Source: JBBQRS01 sp038214535 (GTDB lineage Bacteria > Chloroflexota > Anaerolineae > CG2-30-64-16). From it: 17,363 nucleotides of DNA. Where the stretch lies: the NCBI GenBank assembly GCA_038214535.1, contig JBBQRS010000104.1, positions 1 to 17,363 of the forward strand. Direction: 5' to 3'. Shown piece after piece: positions 6,841 to 14,177 of the stretch; position 1 is the stretch's first letter, and each line of letters starts with the position of its first letter. A program made the translations under genes and the position numbers. Below the pieces are notes generated by a model. The model had not been told where the DNA came from. It searched no databases and was given only the letters and a program-made list of their open reading frames with translations.

Positions 6841-8036
6841 TGCCAACGATTCCGGTGCAACATGAACTCGAAGTCGCCTTCGGCTCGGAGTACGGGCTGG
6901 AGGAAGCGCTCGCCGTGCTGGAAGTCATTCGTAGCGGCGCGCCCTCGTGCGGCGCGCAGGTCAAGGCGTTTGAAGATGCGTTTGCCGCCTATTGCGGCGT
7001 GCGCTACGCGTTGGCTGTCACCTCCGCCACCACCGGCCTGACGCTGGCCGGCATCGCCGCCGGCATCGAACCGGGTGATGAGGTCGTCACCACGCCGATC
7101 AGTTGGGTCGCGACCGCGATGGCCTTCTCGGCGTTGGGCGCGCAGGTCGTCTTCTGCGACGTTGATCCGCGCACCCTGAACCTCAACCCCGACCGGCTCG
7201 AAGCGCTCATCACGCCACGCACCCGCGCGATTGTCCCCGTCCATCTCTACGGCCAGTGCTGCCGGATGGACGCGATCCGCGCGGTCGCCGACCGGTATGG
7301 CATCGCCGTCATCGAGGATTGCGCGCACAACCCCGGCGGCGCGTATATGGGCCGCAAATCGGGCGCGTGGGGCGATCTTGGCGTCTTCAGTTTCCACCAG
7401 CAGAAGAACATGTCTACCCTGGGCGAGGGCGGCATGGTGACCACCAACAGCCCGGCATTGCGTGACCGCGCCCTCTCATACCGCTCGCTGTGCGCCCGCA
7501 CCTATGGGCAGAGCCACAAATATCTCTCGATTGACGAGACGGCTTACCCGATGAATCGCGAGTACTGGCGACTCCAGTTCGACGACATTGGCTATAATTT
7601 CCGCATGACCGACGCACAGGCCGCGGCCGGGCTGGTCCAGCTCAAGAGACTCGACGGATTCAACGTCCGCCGCGCCGAGATCGCTGCCCGCCTCACGGCG
7701 CGGCTGCGCGACGTGCCGGGCCTCTCCCTGCCCTGGGTGGACCCGAACGGCGCGCCCACCTGGCACCTCTACGTCGTTCAGCTCGAACCCGACTTCCCGA
7801 TGACCAAGCGCGATTTCATGTGGGAACTCTACACGCGCTTCGGGATCAAGGTCTGGTCACACTACATGCCCATCCACCTGACCGGCCCGTATCTGGCCGA
7901 GGGACACGCGGCGGGCGAATGCCCCGTAGCCGAGGCCGCGTTCGAGAAATATGTTTCCCTGCCGGTGCATCCCCGGCTCACCGACGCGGCCGTGGATTAC
8001 ATGGCCGATGCCATCCTGCAACTCAGCGACCGATAG
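6840..8036 (+). CDS. DegT/DnrJ/EryC1 family PLP-dependent aminotransferase
   Basis: A 398-residue PLP enzyme of the sugar aminotransferase family. The PLP-binding lysine is Lys189 in FSFHQQKNMSTLGEGG, and Asp160 in EDCAH is positioned to pair with the pyridine nitrogen. Presence of the lysine favours aminotransferase activity over the dehydratase branch (ColD), in which a histidine replaces it. Members move an amino group from glutamate or glutamine to a keto sugar or keto-inositol; the reaction is reversible, and within a catabolic cluster it may deaminate an amino sugar. Its ATG overlaps the stop of the RmlD-like gene by one base. Length and motif order are normal for the family. Substrate unknown. 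Confidence 0.9.
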   Translation: MPTIPVQHELEVAFGSEYGLEEALAVLEVIRSGAPSCGAQVKAFEDAFAAYCGVRYALAVTSATTGLTLAGIAAGIEPGDEVVTTPISWVATAMAFSALGAQVVFCDVDPRTLNLNPDRLEALITPRTRAIVPVHLYGQCCRMDAIRAVADRYGIAVIEDCAHNPGGAYMGRKSGAWGDLGVFSFHQQKNMSTLGEGGMVTTNSPALRDRALSYRSLCARTYGQSHKYLSIDETAYPMNREYWRLQFDDIGYNFRMTDAQAAAGLVQLKRLDGFNVRRAEIAARLTARLRDVPGLSLPWVDPNGAPTWHLYVVQLEPDFPMTKRDFMWELYTRFGIKVWSHYMPIHLTGPYLAEGHAAGECPVAEAAFEKYVSLPVHPRLTDAAVDYMADAILQLSDR

Positions 8037-8049
8037 GAGCATACGCAGC

Positions 8050-9351
8050 ATGTCCACCGGATCCGAACTGATCGAGCGCATCGCCGCCGGCGCCGCCGAC
8101 GGCGTGTTGGCCCGCCTCTACGTCAACCTTGCCGCCATCCCCGAGCAGCGCGAACGCTACGTCGGCATGATCCGCCGGCTCGACGCCGCATACCCCGGCG
8201 CGGGCGACATCCGGCTCTTCTCCAGCCCCGGGCGCACCGAGGTCGGCGGCAACCACACCGATCACAACGCCGGGCGCGTGCTGGCCGCCGCCATCAACCT
8301 GGATAACCTGGCCGCGGTGCGTCGCAACGATGACAACGTGATTCGCATCGCCTCGGAAGGCTACCCGGCGTTCAAGGTGGATCTGGCGCAGTTAGAGCCG
8401 CAGCAGAGTGAGCGTTTTTCCCCGAAGGCGCTGGCCCGCGGCGTCGCCGGTCGGCTGGCGGCGCTGGGTTATCGGATCGGCGGGTTCGACGCGTGCGTCT
8501 CCGGGCGCGTGCCGAAGGGTTCGGGCCTCAGTTCCTCCGCCGCGTTCGAGGTGATGGTAGGCGTCATCGAGAGCAGCCTTTATAACGACGGCGCGATTGA
8601 CCCCGTCACGCTGGCCCAGGTCGCGCAATATGCCGAGAACAACTACTTCGGCAAACCGTGCGGGCTGATGGATCAGACGACCTGCGCCGTCGGTGGCTTT
8701 GTGACCATTGATTTCAAGGACTTCGCGCACCCGATTGTGCAGAAAGTGGACTACGATTTCGGCGCGAGCGGCCTCACCCTGGTCATCGTGGACACCGGCG
8801 GCGATCATGCCGGGCTGAACGAAGACTACGCAGCCATTGAGCACGAGATGAAGTCGGTGGCGGTGGCGCTGGGCGGCAAGGTGTTGCGCGAGTTCTCTAA
8901 AGAGCAGGTGCTGGCGAACATCCCGGCCTTGCGCACCAACCCGCTGGTGAACGACCGCGGCATCCTGCGCGCGGTGCACTTTTATGACGACGACGCGCGC
9001 GTGGTGCAGCAGGTCGCCGCGCTGGCGGCGGGCCGCCGCGATGATTTCCTCGCCCTCATCGTGGATTCCGGTCACAGCTCGTGGATGCTCTGTCAGAACA
9101 TCTACTCGCCCCGCGACACCGATCATCAGGAGATCGCCGTCGCGCTGACCATGAGCGCGAACATGCTGGCCGGGCAGGGGGGGTGGCGCGTCCACGGCGG
9201 CGGCTTCGCTGGGACGATCCAGGTTTTCGCACCGACTGAGATGCTGCCGGAATTTCTGGCCGCCATGCGCGCTGTCTACGGGCCGGACTCCTGTCACCAG
9301 TTAGCCGTTCGCCCAGACGGCGCTTGCCTCGTCGAGATATCGTCATCATGA
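8050..9351 (+). CDS. Galactokinase-like GHMP sugar kinase
   Basis: A 433-residue cytoplasmic kinase of the GHMP superfamily, closest in motifs to galactokinase. Motif 1 is SPGRTEVGGNHTDHN (residues 59-73), motif 2 is VPKGSGLSSSA (154-164, ATP phosphate loop), the candidate catalytic Asp is Asp209 in GLMDQ, and motif 3 is HGGGFAGTI (382-390). In typical galactokinases motif 1 reads GRVNLIGEHTDYN; here the Glu that contacts the sugar is Asn68 and Tyr is His72, so the substrate may not be galactose. I chose ATG 8050 because AGGAG (8035-8039) lies 10 bases before it; an earlier in-frame ATG at 7951 lies well inside the aminotransferase gene. The stop overlaps the next start as ATGA. It presumably makes a sugar-1-phosphate. 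Confidence 0.88.
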   Translation: MSTGSELIERIAAGAADGVLARLYVNLAAIPEQRERYVGMIRRLDAAYPGAGDIRLFSSPGRTEVGGNHTDHNAGRVLAAAINLDNLAAVRRNDDNVIRIASEGYPAFKVDLAQLEPQQSERFSPKALARGVAGRLAALGYRIGGFDACVSGRVPKGSGLSSSAAFEVMVGVIESSLYNDGAIDPVTLAQVAQYAENNYFGKPCGLMDQTTCAVGGFVTIDFKDFAHPIVQKVDYDFGASGLTLVIVDTGGDHAGLNEDYAAIEHEMKSVAVALGGKVLREFSKEQVLANIPALRTNPLVNDRGILRAVHFYDDDARVVQQVAALAAGRRDDFLALIVDSGHSSWMLCQNIYSPRDTDHQEIAVALTMSANMLAGQGGWRVHGGGFAGTIQVFAPTEMLPEFLAAMRAVYGPDSCHQLAVRPDGACLVEISSS

Positions 9352-10430
9352 CCGAGATGACCAAGGAAGAACGCGTCCTCTGCACGCTGGCCCGCGAAGA
9401 GCCGGACCGTGTCCCCCTGTACGACCTGGTAGATAACGTGCGCGTCCTGGAACACTATGCCGGGCAAACGCTGACGTTGGAGAACGCCGCTGAGGTGATT
9501 CCCATGGCTTTAGGCCATTGCCTCGATACGACTCGCGTCTGGCTGCCCGGCGCGCCCGGCCTATGGGTTGATGAACGCGGATTCACCCATGAGCGCGTGG
9601 ATTGGTTCAACGTGTGGCAGATAGGCGCGCCGTTTGATGACACGCCGGGCGCGTTGGCGTTTTTGCATGCCGACATTGAACGTCTGGAAGCGCATCAACC
9701 AGACCGTTCCCCCGAGCGATTACGCGAGCTGCTTGCATGGAAGATACGCTTTGGGGACACGGTCATCCCGGCCAGCACGGCCGGCGAGGCGCTCCAGGAC
9801 GCGTACATCACTCTGGGCCTGGATCGGTTTGTGTACGTGCAGGCCGAAGCGCCCGACCTGGTCACCCGCTGGATTGACGCCATGCATGCGCAGACGCTGG
9901 ACCGGTTGCAAGCGGAACGGCCATTCCGCCAGGTTTCACCCGTGGCGTGGATATTTGCCGACCTGGCATACAAAGAGCGCCTGATGTTCTCGCCCCGCTA
10001 CCTGGCTGCCCACGGGGTCTTTCGCCGCATTGCCGAGATGTGTGATATCTACCATAGTCACGGAATGAAAGTGATCTTTCATTCGGATGGATTCATCCGC
10101 CCGATCATTCCGGATCTCATCGCCGCCGGGGTAGACGCCCTTGCGCCAATAGAGATCGCGGCCGGGCTGGATCTGGCAAGCCTGAAGGCCGATTTCGGTG
10201 ATCAGGTTGCCTTTGTGGGCGGTGTGGATGTGACCATACTGGAGAGCGGCTCCGTGGATGACGTGCGCCGGCTGGTCAGGCAGGCGCTCTTCGATGCCGG
10301 ACGTGGCGGCGGATTCATTCTCGGCTCTTCTTCAGAAGAGCTGTTCGAGGCCCTGCCGCCTGAGAATATCATCGCGATGTTTGAGACGGCCTGGGAATTC
10401 GGGCATTCCCCAATCGTTAACGCACGCTGA
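9348..10430 (+). CDS. Uroporphyrinogen decarboxylase superfamily protein (UroD/MtaA-like)
   Basis: A 360-residue (beta/alpha)8-barrel protein of the UroD superfamily. It opens with the family phrase REEPDRVPL (16-24), followed by YHSHGMKVIFHSDG (235-248), GVDALAPIE (261-269), GGVDV (291-295) and a C-terminal GGGFILGSSSEE (320-331). The superfamily contains heme-pathway HemE and corrinoid-to-thiol methyltransferases such as MtaA/MtbA. The latter bind Zn2+ through an H-x-C pair plus a distant Cys; here HSD and SSS stand at those places, so neither HemE nor a classical Zn methyltransferase role is supported. The gene starts at ATG 9348, overlapping the kinase stop (ATGA). It is tucked into the sugar operon with an MttB-like gene further downstream. 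Reaction unknown. Confidence 0.82.
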   Translation: MTEMTKEERVLCTLAREEPDRVPLYDLVDNVRVLEHYAGQTLTLENAAEVIPMALGHCLDTTRVWLPGAPGLWVDERGFTHERVDWFNVWQIGAPFDDTPGALAFLHADIERLEAHQPDRSPERLRELLAWKIRFGDTVIPASTAGEALQDAYITLGLDRFVYVQAEAPDLVTRWIDAMHAQTLDRLQAERPFRQVSPVAWIFADLAYKERLMFSPRYLAAHGVFRRIAEMCDIYHSHGMKVIFHSDGFIRPIIPDLIAAGVDALAPIEIAAGLDLASLKADFGDQVAFVGGVDVTILESGSVDDVRRLVRQALFDAGRGGGFILGSSSEELFEALPPENIIAMFETAWEFGHSPIVNAR

Positions 10431-10472
10431 TTTTTTCAACAACTCACTCTTTGAGCAGGAGCACAACTCACG

Positions 10473-11276
10473 ATGATCGGTTCCCAACTTCGCCTGAATC
10501 GCCTTCTCCCGCCCGGCAAGAACATCATCATCTTGCCGCTGGATCATGGGGAGTTCCAGGGTCCCCGTCAGGGGCTCATTGACGTCCGCCAAACCGTCGC
10601 GGCTCTCAACGGCTACGATGCCCTCTTGCTTTCGCCCGGTATGCTGGAGCGTTGTTGGGATCTCATTGCTGCGCAGCGCGGGCTGGTGTCCATTGTGCGG
10701 CTGAACTGGAACTCGGACTATTGCTTCCAGTGGGACTACCGCGAGGGCATTCACGGTGTGGTGCGGACGCCCGACGAGGCGCTGGCCCTGGGCGCTGACA
10801 TCGCGCTCGCCTCGCTGGCGCTGGGCGTGAGCCCGACCGCCGACGCGGCCAGCGTCGAGCAGTTCTCGCATCTCGCGGCCGCGGCAAAGGCCGCGGGCAT
10901 CCCCATCGGCGGCGAGATTTACCCGACCATGGCCGGCCTCTTGCCCGAAGATGAGTTTCACGATCTGGTCTCGCGCTCGTGTCGTATTGCCGCCGAGTTG
11001 GGCGCGGACTTCATCAAGACCTTCTACACCGGCTCACGGTTTGCCGAAGTGGTCGAGGCGTGCCCCGTCCCGATTATCGTGCTGGGCGCGTCGAAAGTGG
11101 ATGAGGCGGACGCCCTCAAGATGGCCGCGGCGGGCATCGCAGCGGGCGCGCGCGGGGTTGTCTTTGGCCGGAACGTCTTCGAATCTTCCGACCCGCAGCG
11201 TTTCCTGAACGCCCTCGGAACCGTCGTCCGCGACGGGGCCGACCCGATCGCCGCAGCGCGCGCCGCCGGTTGGTAG
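10473..11276 (+). CDS. DhnA/LacD-type class I (Schiff-base) aldolase
   Basis: A 267-residue class I aldolase of the DeoC/LacD/FbaB superfamily. LPLDHG (21-26) is the N-terminal signature, GGEIYP (146-151) carries the conserved Glu, Lys182 in ADFIKTFYTG is the Schiff-base lysine, and GVVFGRNVFE (228-237) resembles the phosphate-binding segment. Relatives cleave or make C-C bonds of ketose (bis)phosphates, giving DHAP or another three-carbon unit. With the isomerase and FGGY kinase downstream it completes an isomerase-kinase-aldolase pathway. The start ATG 10473 is preceded by AGGAG at 10457-10461. The gap from the UroD-like gene is 42 bases, still compatible with the same operon. The exact substrate could be a tagatose- or fuculose-type phosphate, not decidable here. 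Confidence 0.87.
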   Translation: MIGSQLRLNRLLPPGKNIIILPLDHGEFQGPRQGLIDVRQTVAALNGYDALLLSPGMLERCWDLIAAQRGLVSIVRLNWNSDYCFQWDYREGIHGVVRTPDEALALGADIALASLALGVSPTADAASVEQFSHLAAAAKAAGIPIGGEIYPTMAGLLPEDEFHDLVSRSCRIAAELGADFIKTFYTGSRFAEVVEACPVPIIVLGASKVDEADALKMAAAGIAAGARGVVFGRNVFESSDPQRFLNALGTVVRDGADPIAAARAAGW

Positions 11277-11282
11277 ACTGGA

Positions 11283-11484
11283 CTCAGTAGTCGGTAAAGT
11301 TAGTTTTTGTGCTGTCACCCTGAGCGGGTTAACCACGCAAAGTACGTTGCGATAGGACTCCAGCGAAGGGTCTCGCCTCGCAAACCGAGATTCCCGCTAG
11401 GGACTGGAGTCACGTCGTGACGAACATCTTAAGGTCAACCCGCTTACGGGACCGTGACAAAAACTACCTTTACTGACTACTCAG
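11283..11484. mobile_element. MITE-like palindromic element, about 200 bp
   Basis: The ends are long imperfect inverted repeats. 11283-11292 matches the complement of 11475-11484 at 9 of 10 bases, 11293-11310 matches that of 11457-11474 at 16 of 18, and AGCGGGTTAACC (11323-11334) matches that of 11433-11444 at 11 of 12. Inside, GACTCCAG (11356-11363) pairs with CTGGAGTC (11404-11411) and TCTCG (11371-11375) with CGAGA (11386-11390). The whole can fold into one long hairpin. No open reading frame of note and no clear target duplication are seen. It includes CTGTCACCCTGAG (11312-11324), resembling a common dispersed 'TGTCATTCTGAG' repeat. It ends at the ribosome site of the next gene. Confidence 0.7.
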
Positions 11485-11493
11485 GGAGGCATC

Positions 11494-12900
11494 ATGATTG
11501 GAAAAGTGACCCGCCCCAAAGTGGGCTTGCTGATGACGGCCTTGCTGGAAGATGACTGGAACAAGACCGGTTATCTGCGCCCCCAGGCTCAGGCGCAGGT
11601 GCAGGCTTTTGTGGACGCCCTCTCGCCGATGGCGGAAGTCGTTTGCCCCGGCCTCGTGGAGACCGAGGCGGAGGCCGCCGCCGCCGATCTGGCCTTCAAG
11701 CAGGCCGGGGTCGAGGCAGTCGTGTTCATGGAACTGGCCTACACCCAGAGCCTGATCCCTCTGCGCGCCCTGGCGAGCACGCAGGTTCCCATCATCGTCT
11801 GGAACACGCAATACGCTTCCCATTGGCCCGCCGACGCCGATTGGGATTTCGTGATGCTCAATTCCGGGCTGGCCGGCCTGCCCGAGACGACCCACGCGCT
11901 GGTGCGCACCGGGCGGCCTTTCCACATCGTGACGGGCCACGTCCATGACCCGGCGCGGCTGGCAAAGCTCAACGACTACATGGTCGCCGCGGCCATTCGC
12001 CAGCGTCTCAAGTGGGCGCGCATCGGCATGGTGGGCCACCCCTACCAGTACATGGCTGACCTCATGGTGGACCCCTTCAGCCTGCGCGAGCAGATCGGCC
12101 CCACGGTGGTTCACGTCGAGCCAGAAGAGATCGCGGCGGAGGTCGCCAGCGTGACGGCGGACGCGGCGCGCGGCTTGATGGCCGAAGCGCGCGCGCAGTG
12201 GCGCACCGATGAGCTGGACCCCGCCATCTTCGAACGATCGGCCCGGTATGCCGTCGGGCTGGAGCGCGTGATCCTGCGGCATGAACTCGACGCCGTAGGT
12301 CACTTCGATCAATGCCTGCTCTCCGACCCGCGCTGCGGGATTGCACCCTCCTGGGGGACGTCGCGGCTGATCGCGCAAGGCATCCCGGTGACGGCTGAAG
12401 TTGACATAAACACATGCACTTCGATGCTGATGCTCCAGGGTCTGGTCGGTGACGCCAGCTTCGTCGAGAACTACGGCTTCGACTTCGACCAGGGCGCGGC
12501 CTACATCGCCCACGACAGCATGGGCAACTATAACCTGGCTGCGGCAGACCCACAGGTCGCGTTGCGGCACAGCGTCTACTACCAGGGCGTATATGGGTGG
12601 GGCGCGGCGCTCGAGTTCGCCTACAAGCCCGGCCCCGTCACGTTCCTGGCGCTCGTCCCTGCGTCGGGCGGGAAGTGGAAGATGATCGCCGGCGAGGGCG
12701 AGGCGTTGCCCTTCCGGCCGCGCCCGACCGTCGCCCCGCAAATGCTCTTCCGCCCGGCAGAGAGCAGCCTTGAAGACTTCTACGACGCGTGGTGTCTCGC
12801 CGGCGCGGGGCATCATTCGGCGGTCGCCTATGGGCATCTCGCCAGTCAGCTTGCCGGCCTGGCATCCATGATCGGCGTCGAATTTGTGAGGTTGAGATAG
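11494..12900 (+). CDS. L-fucose/L-arabinose isomerase superfamily protein
   Basis: A 468-residue protein of the FucI/AraA isomerase superfamily, which interconverts aldoses and ketoses using Mn2+ in the cytoplasm. Candidate metal ligands are Glu302 in AEVDIN, an Asp near 330-332, His340 in IAHDS and His440 in AGHHSAVAYGH. Their order and spacing resemble AraA (Glu306, Glu333, His350, His450 in E. coli), although the second ligand seems to be Asp. The C-terminal GHHSAVAYGHLASQLAGLASMIGVEF is typical of the family. The start ATG 11494 is preceded by AGGGAGG (11483-11489), which overlaps the end of the MITE-like element. The next gene follows after 25 bases. With the FGGY kinase and aldolase it suggests a fucose-like pathway, but the actual sugar is unknown. 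Confidence 0.85.
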   Translation: MIGKVTRPKVGLLMTALLEDDWNKTGYLRPQAQAQVQAFVDALSPMAEVVCPGLVETEAEAAAADLAFKQAGVEAVVFMELAYTQSLIPLRALASTQVPIIVWNTQYASHWPADADWDFVMLNSGLAGLPETTHALVRTGRPFHIVTGHVHDPARLAKLNDYMVAAAIRQRLKWARIGMVGHPYQYMADLMVDPFSLREQIGPTVVHVEPEEIAAEVASVTADAARGLMAEARAQWRTDELDPAIFERSARYAVGLERVILRHELDAVGHFDQCLLSDPRCGIAPSWGTSRLIAQGIPVTAEVDINTCTSMLMLQGLVGDASFVENYGFDFDQGAAYIAHDSMGNYNLAAADPQVALRHSVYYQGVYGWGAALEFAYKPGPVTFLALVPASGGKWKMIAGEGEALPFRPRPTVAPQMLFRPAESSLEDFYDAWCLAGAGHHSAVAYGHLASQLAGLASMIGVEFVRLR

Positions 12901-12910
12901 AGGGGATAGT

Positions 12911-12928
12911 AGGAGCTTTGATATCTTG
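12911..12928 (+). promoter_or_regulatory. Ribosome site fixing a TTG start
   Basis: AGGAG (12911-12915) lies 10 bases before TTG 12926, the codon that immediately precedes the Rossmann motif RTLIIGGTG. There is no ATG or GTG at a suitable place in that frame, so TTG initiation is the best reading. Confidence 0.7.
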
Positions 12929-13945
12929 AGGACTCTCATCATTGGCGGGACAGGACTGATTAGCACGGCGATCACGCGTCTCATGCTGGCACGCGGCGAT
13001 GACGTGACGCTTTACAACCGCGGCGTCACGCAGGCCGATATCCCTGTAGGCGCGCAGGCCATCGTGGGCGACCGCAAGGACTACGCGGCGTTCGAGCGCC
13101 AGATTCAGGATGCCGGACACTACGACTGCGTGATTGACATGGTGTGCTTCCATCCCGATGAAGCGGCCAGCCTGGCGCGGGCAACCGCCGGACACACGAG
13201 ACATCTGATCTTTTGCAGCACGGTAGACGTTTATACCAAACCCGCGCCCGGCTATCCGATCCGCGAAGACGCGCCCCGCCAACCCGACCCGAAATTCCAG
13301 TATGCCTACGACAAAGCGATCTGCGAGAACACGCTGCTGGAAGCCGAGGCGCGTGGCGACTTCCCGCTGACGATCATCCGGCCCGCGTACACCTACGGCG
13401 AGGGCCGCGGGCTGCTGCACACCTTCGGCGGCAGCACGACCGTCCTCGATCGCATCCGCAAAGGGCTACCGGTGATCGTCCACGGCGACGGGCAAGCGTT
13501 GTGGGGGTCATGCCACCGCGACGACGTCGCGCCCACTTTCGTGAACGCTGCGGCCAACCCGGCGGCCTACGGCAGGCAATATCACGTGACGGGCGAGGAG
13601 TGGCTGACGTGGAACCAGCACATCGCGGGCATCGCCGAGGCGATGGGCGTCCCCACGCCGGAACTCATCCACATCCCCACCGACTTACTGGCGCAGGCGC
13701 TGCCCGAACAGGCGCACTGGACCGACATCAACTTCCAGTACGACAACATCTTCGACAACGCCGCCGCGCACGCTGACCTGGGCTTCCGCTACACGATTCC
13801 CTGGGTCGAGGGGGCGCGCCGCGTGATCGCCTGGCTCGACGCGCACGACGGCTTCGAGCCGTACCAATCCGCGCCGTGGATGGATCGCCTCATCGCGGCC
13901 TGGCGGCGCGCAAGCGCCGATGTAGTGAACGAGTTGGCGACCTGA
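12926..13945 (+). CDS. NAD(P)-dependent epimerase/dehydratase (extended SDR)
   Basis: A 339-residue extended SDR protein. GGTGLIS at residues 7-13 begins the nucleotide-binding fold, NRG at 31-33 follows the second strand, FCSTVDVY (96-103) carries the catalytic Ser/Thr region, and YAYDK (Tyr126, Lys130) is the YxxxK pair. Family members epimerise, dehydrate or reduce sugars, usually as nucleotide sugars. The C-terminal part is longer than in the RmlD-like protein and contains HVTGEEWLTWNQHI, a phrase typical of NAD-dependent epimerases related to CSP41. It is 25 bases downstream of the isomerase and likely co-transcribed. TTG is the start. The exact reaction cannot be assigned; an epimerase, or a sugar dehydrogenase acting on a free sugar, would both fit. 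Confidence 0.83.
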   Translation: MRTLIIGGTGLISTAITRLMLARGDDVTLYNRGVTQADIPVGAQAIVGDRKDYAAFERQIQDAGHYDCVIDMVCFHPDEAASLARATAGHTRHLIFCSTVDVYTKPAPGYPIREDAPRQPDPKFQYAYDKAICENTLLEAEARGDFPLTIIRPAYTYGEGRGLLHTFGGSTTVLDRIRKGLPVIVHGDGQALWGSCHRDDVAPTFVNAAANPAAYGRQYHVTGEEWLTWNQHIAGIAEAMGVPTPELIHIPTDLLAQALPEQAHWTDINFQYDNIFDNAAAHADLGFRYTIPWVEGARRVIAWLDAHDGFEPYQSAPWMDRLIAAWRRASADVVNELAT

Positions 13946-13955
13946 GCGCTGCGCG

Positions 13956-13992
13956 GGACGGGTTAACTTTTGTCCTGCTGGTTAACCCGTCC
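13956..13992. repeat. Perfect 12-bp inverted repeat after the epimerase gene
   Basis: GGACGGGTTAAC (13956-13967) and GTTAACCCGTCC (13981-13992) are exact complements around a 13-base loop that starts with TTTT. It lies ten bases past the epimerase stop. The core CGGGTTAAC also occurs in the arms of the element at 11283-11484, so the two may share ancestry. It may end or process the transcript. Confidence 0.6.
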
Positions 13993-14001
13993 GATGAGAA
14001 T

Positions 14002-14014
14002 CTGTCATTCTGAA
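14002..14014. repeat. Fragment of a TGTCATTCTGA-type dispersed repeat
   Basis: CTGTCATTCTGAA at 14002-14014 matches CTGTCACCCTGAG at 11312-11324 apart from three transitions. It also resembles the 'TGTCATTCTGAGCGAAG' phrase common in bacterial intergenic repeats. It sits between two other palindromes, so the gap 13946-14177 is a nest of repeat fragments. Confidence 0.4.
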
Positions 14015-14052
14015 ACGCATAAAATAGCTATCCAAAAATTGCGCGGCGCGCT

Positions 14053-14115
14053 CCTTCGTAGTGACGGCTTTAGCCGTTGGGGACAGTACAACGGCTAAAG
14101 CCGTCACTACGAAGG
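14053..14115. repeat. Long perfect palindrome (27-bp stem), dispersed repeat copy
   Basis: Bases 14053-14079 are fully complementary to 14089-14115, leaving a 9-base loop. Each arm contains a smaller palindrome, ACGGCTTTAGCCGT (14064-14077), so a cloverleaf-like fold is possible. The same arm sequence, CTCCTTCGTAGTG, returns at 17257-17269 after the last gene. A perfect stem of this length is typical of a mobile palindromic repeat or MITE remnant. It stands upstream of the FGGY kinase and could separate it from the upstream transcript. Confidence 0.75.
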
Positions 14116-14177
14116 GAAAGACATGATGGCTTGGGAACATTCGGATAGATTCTTAATTTCGAAAACGGAGATATCCT

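Noticed and set aside
7951..8049. Upstream in-frame ATG that would extend the galactokinase-like protein by 33 residues
   Set aside because: It lies inside the aminotransferase gene with no ribosome site. The ATG at 8050 has AGGAG at proper distance and gives a normal N-terminus.
9348..10430. Assignment of the UroD-like gene as hemE of heme biosynthesis
   Set aside because: It lies in a sugar operon without other heme genes, and its motifs (EEPDRVPL, HSDG) fit the broader UroD superfamily, not true HemE.
10431..10442. T-run right after the UroD-like stop codon as an intrinsic terminator
   Set aside because: No stable GC-rich stem precedes it, and the aldolase gene follows within 42 bases.
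11470..12984. A 504-codon open frame on the minus strand opposite the isomerase gene, longer than the gene itself
   Set aside because: Its product shows no recognisable motif and is rich in Arg, His, Gly and Ala as expected from the complement of high-GC coding sequence. The plus-strand frame has clear isomerase motifs and a ribosome site.
14020..14159. Possible promoter boxes before the FGGY kinase (TAAAAT at 14020, TTGGGA at 14131 with an AT-rich stretch near 14154)
   Set aside because: No -35/-10 pair with correct spacing and good match on both sides was found. A promoter is plausible given the repeats upstream but not supported.
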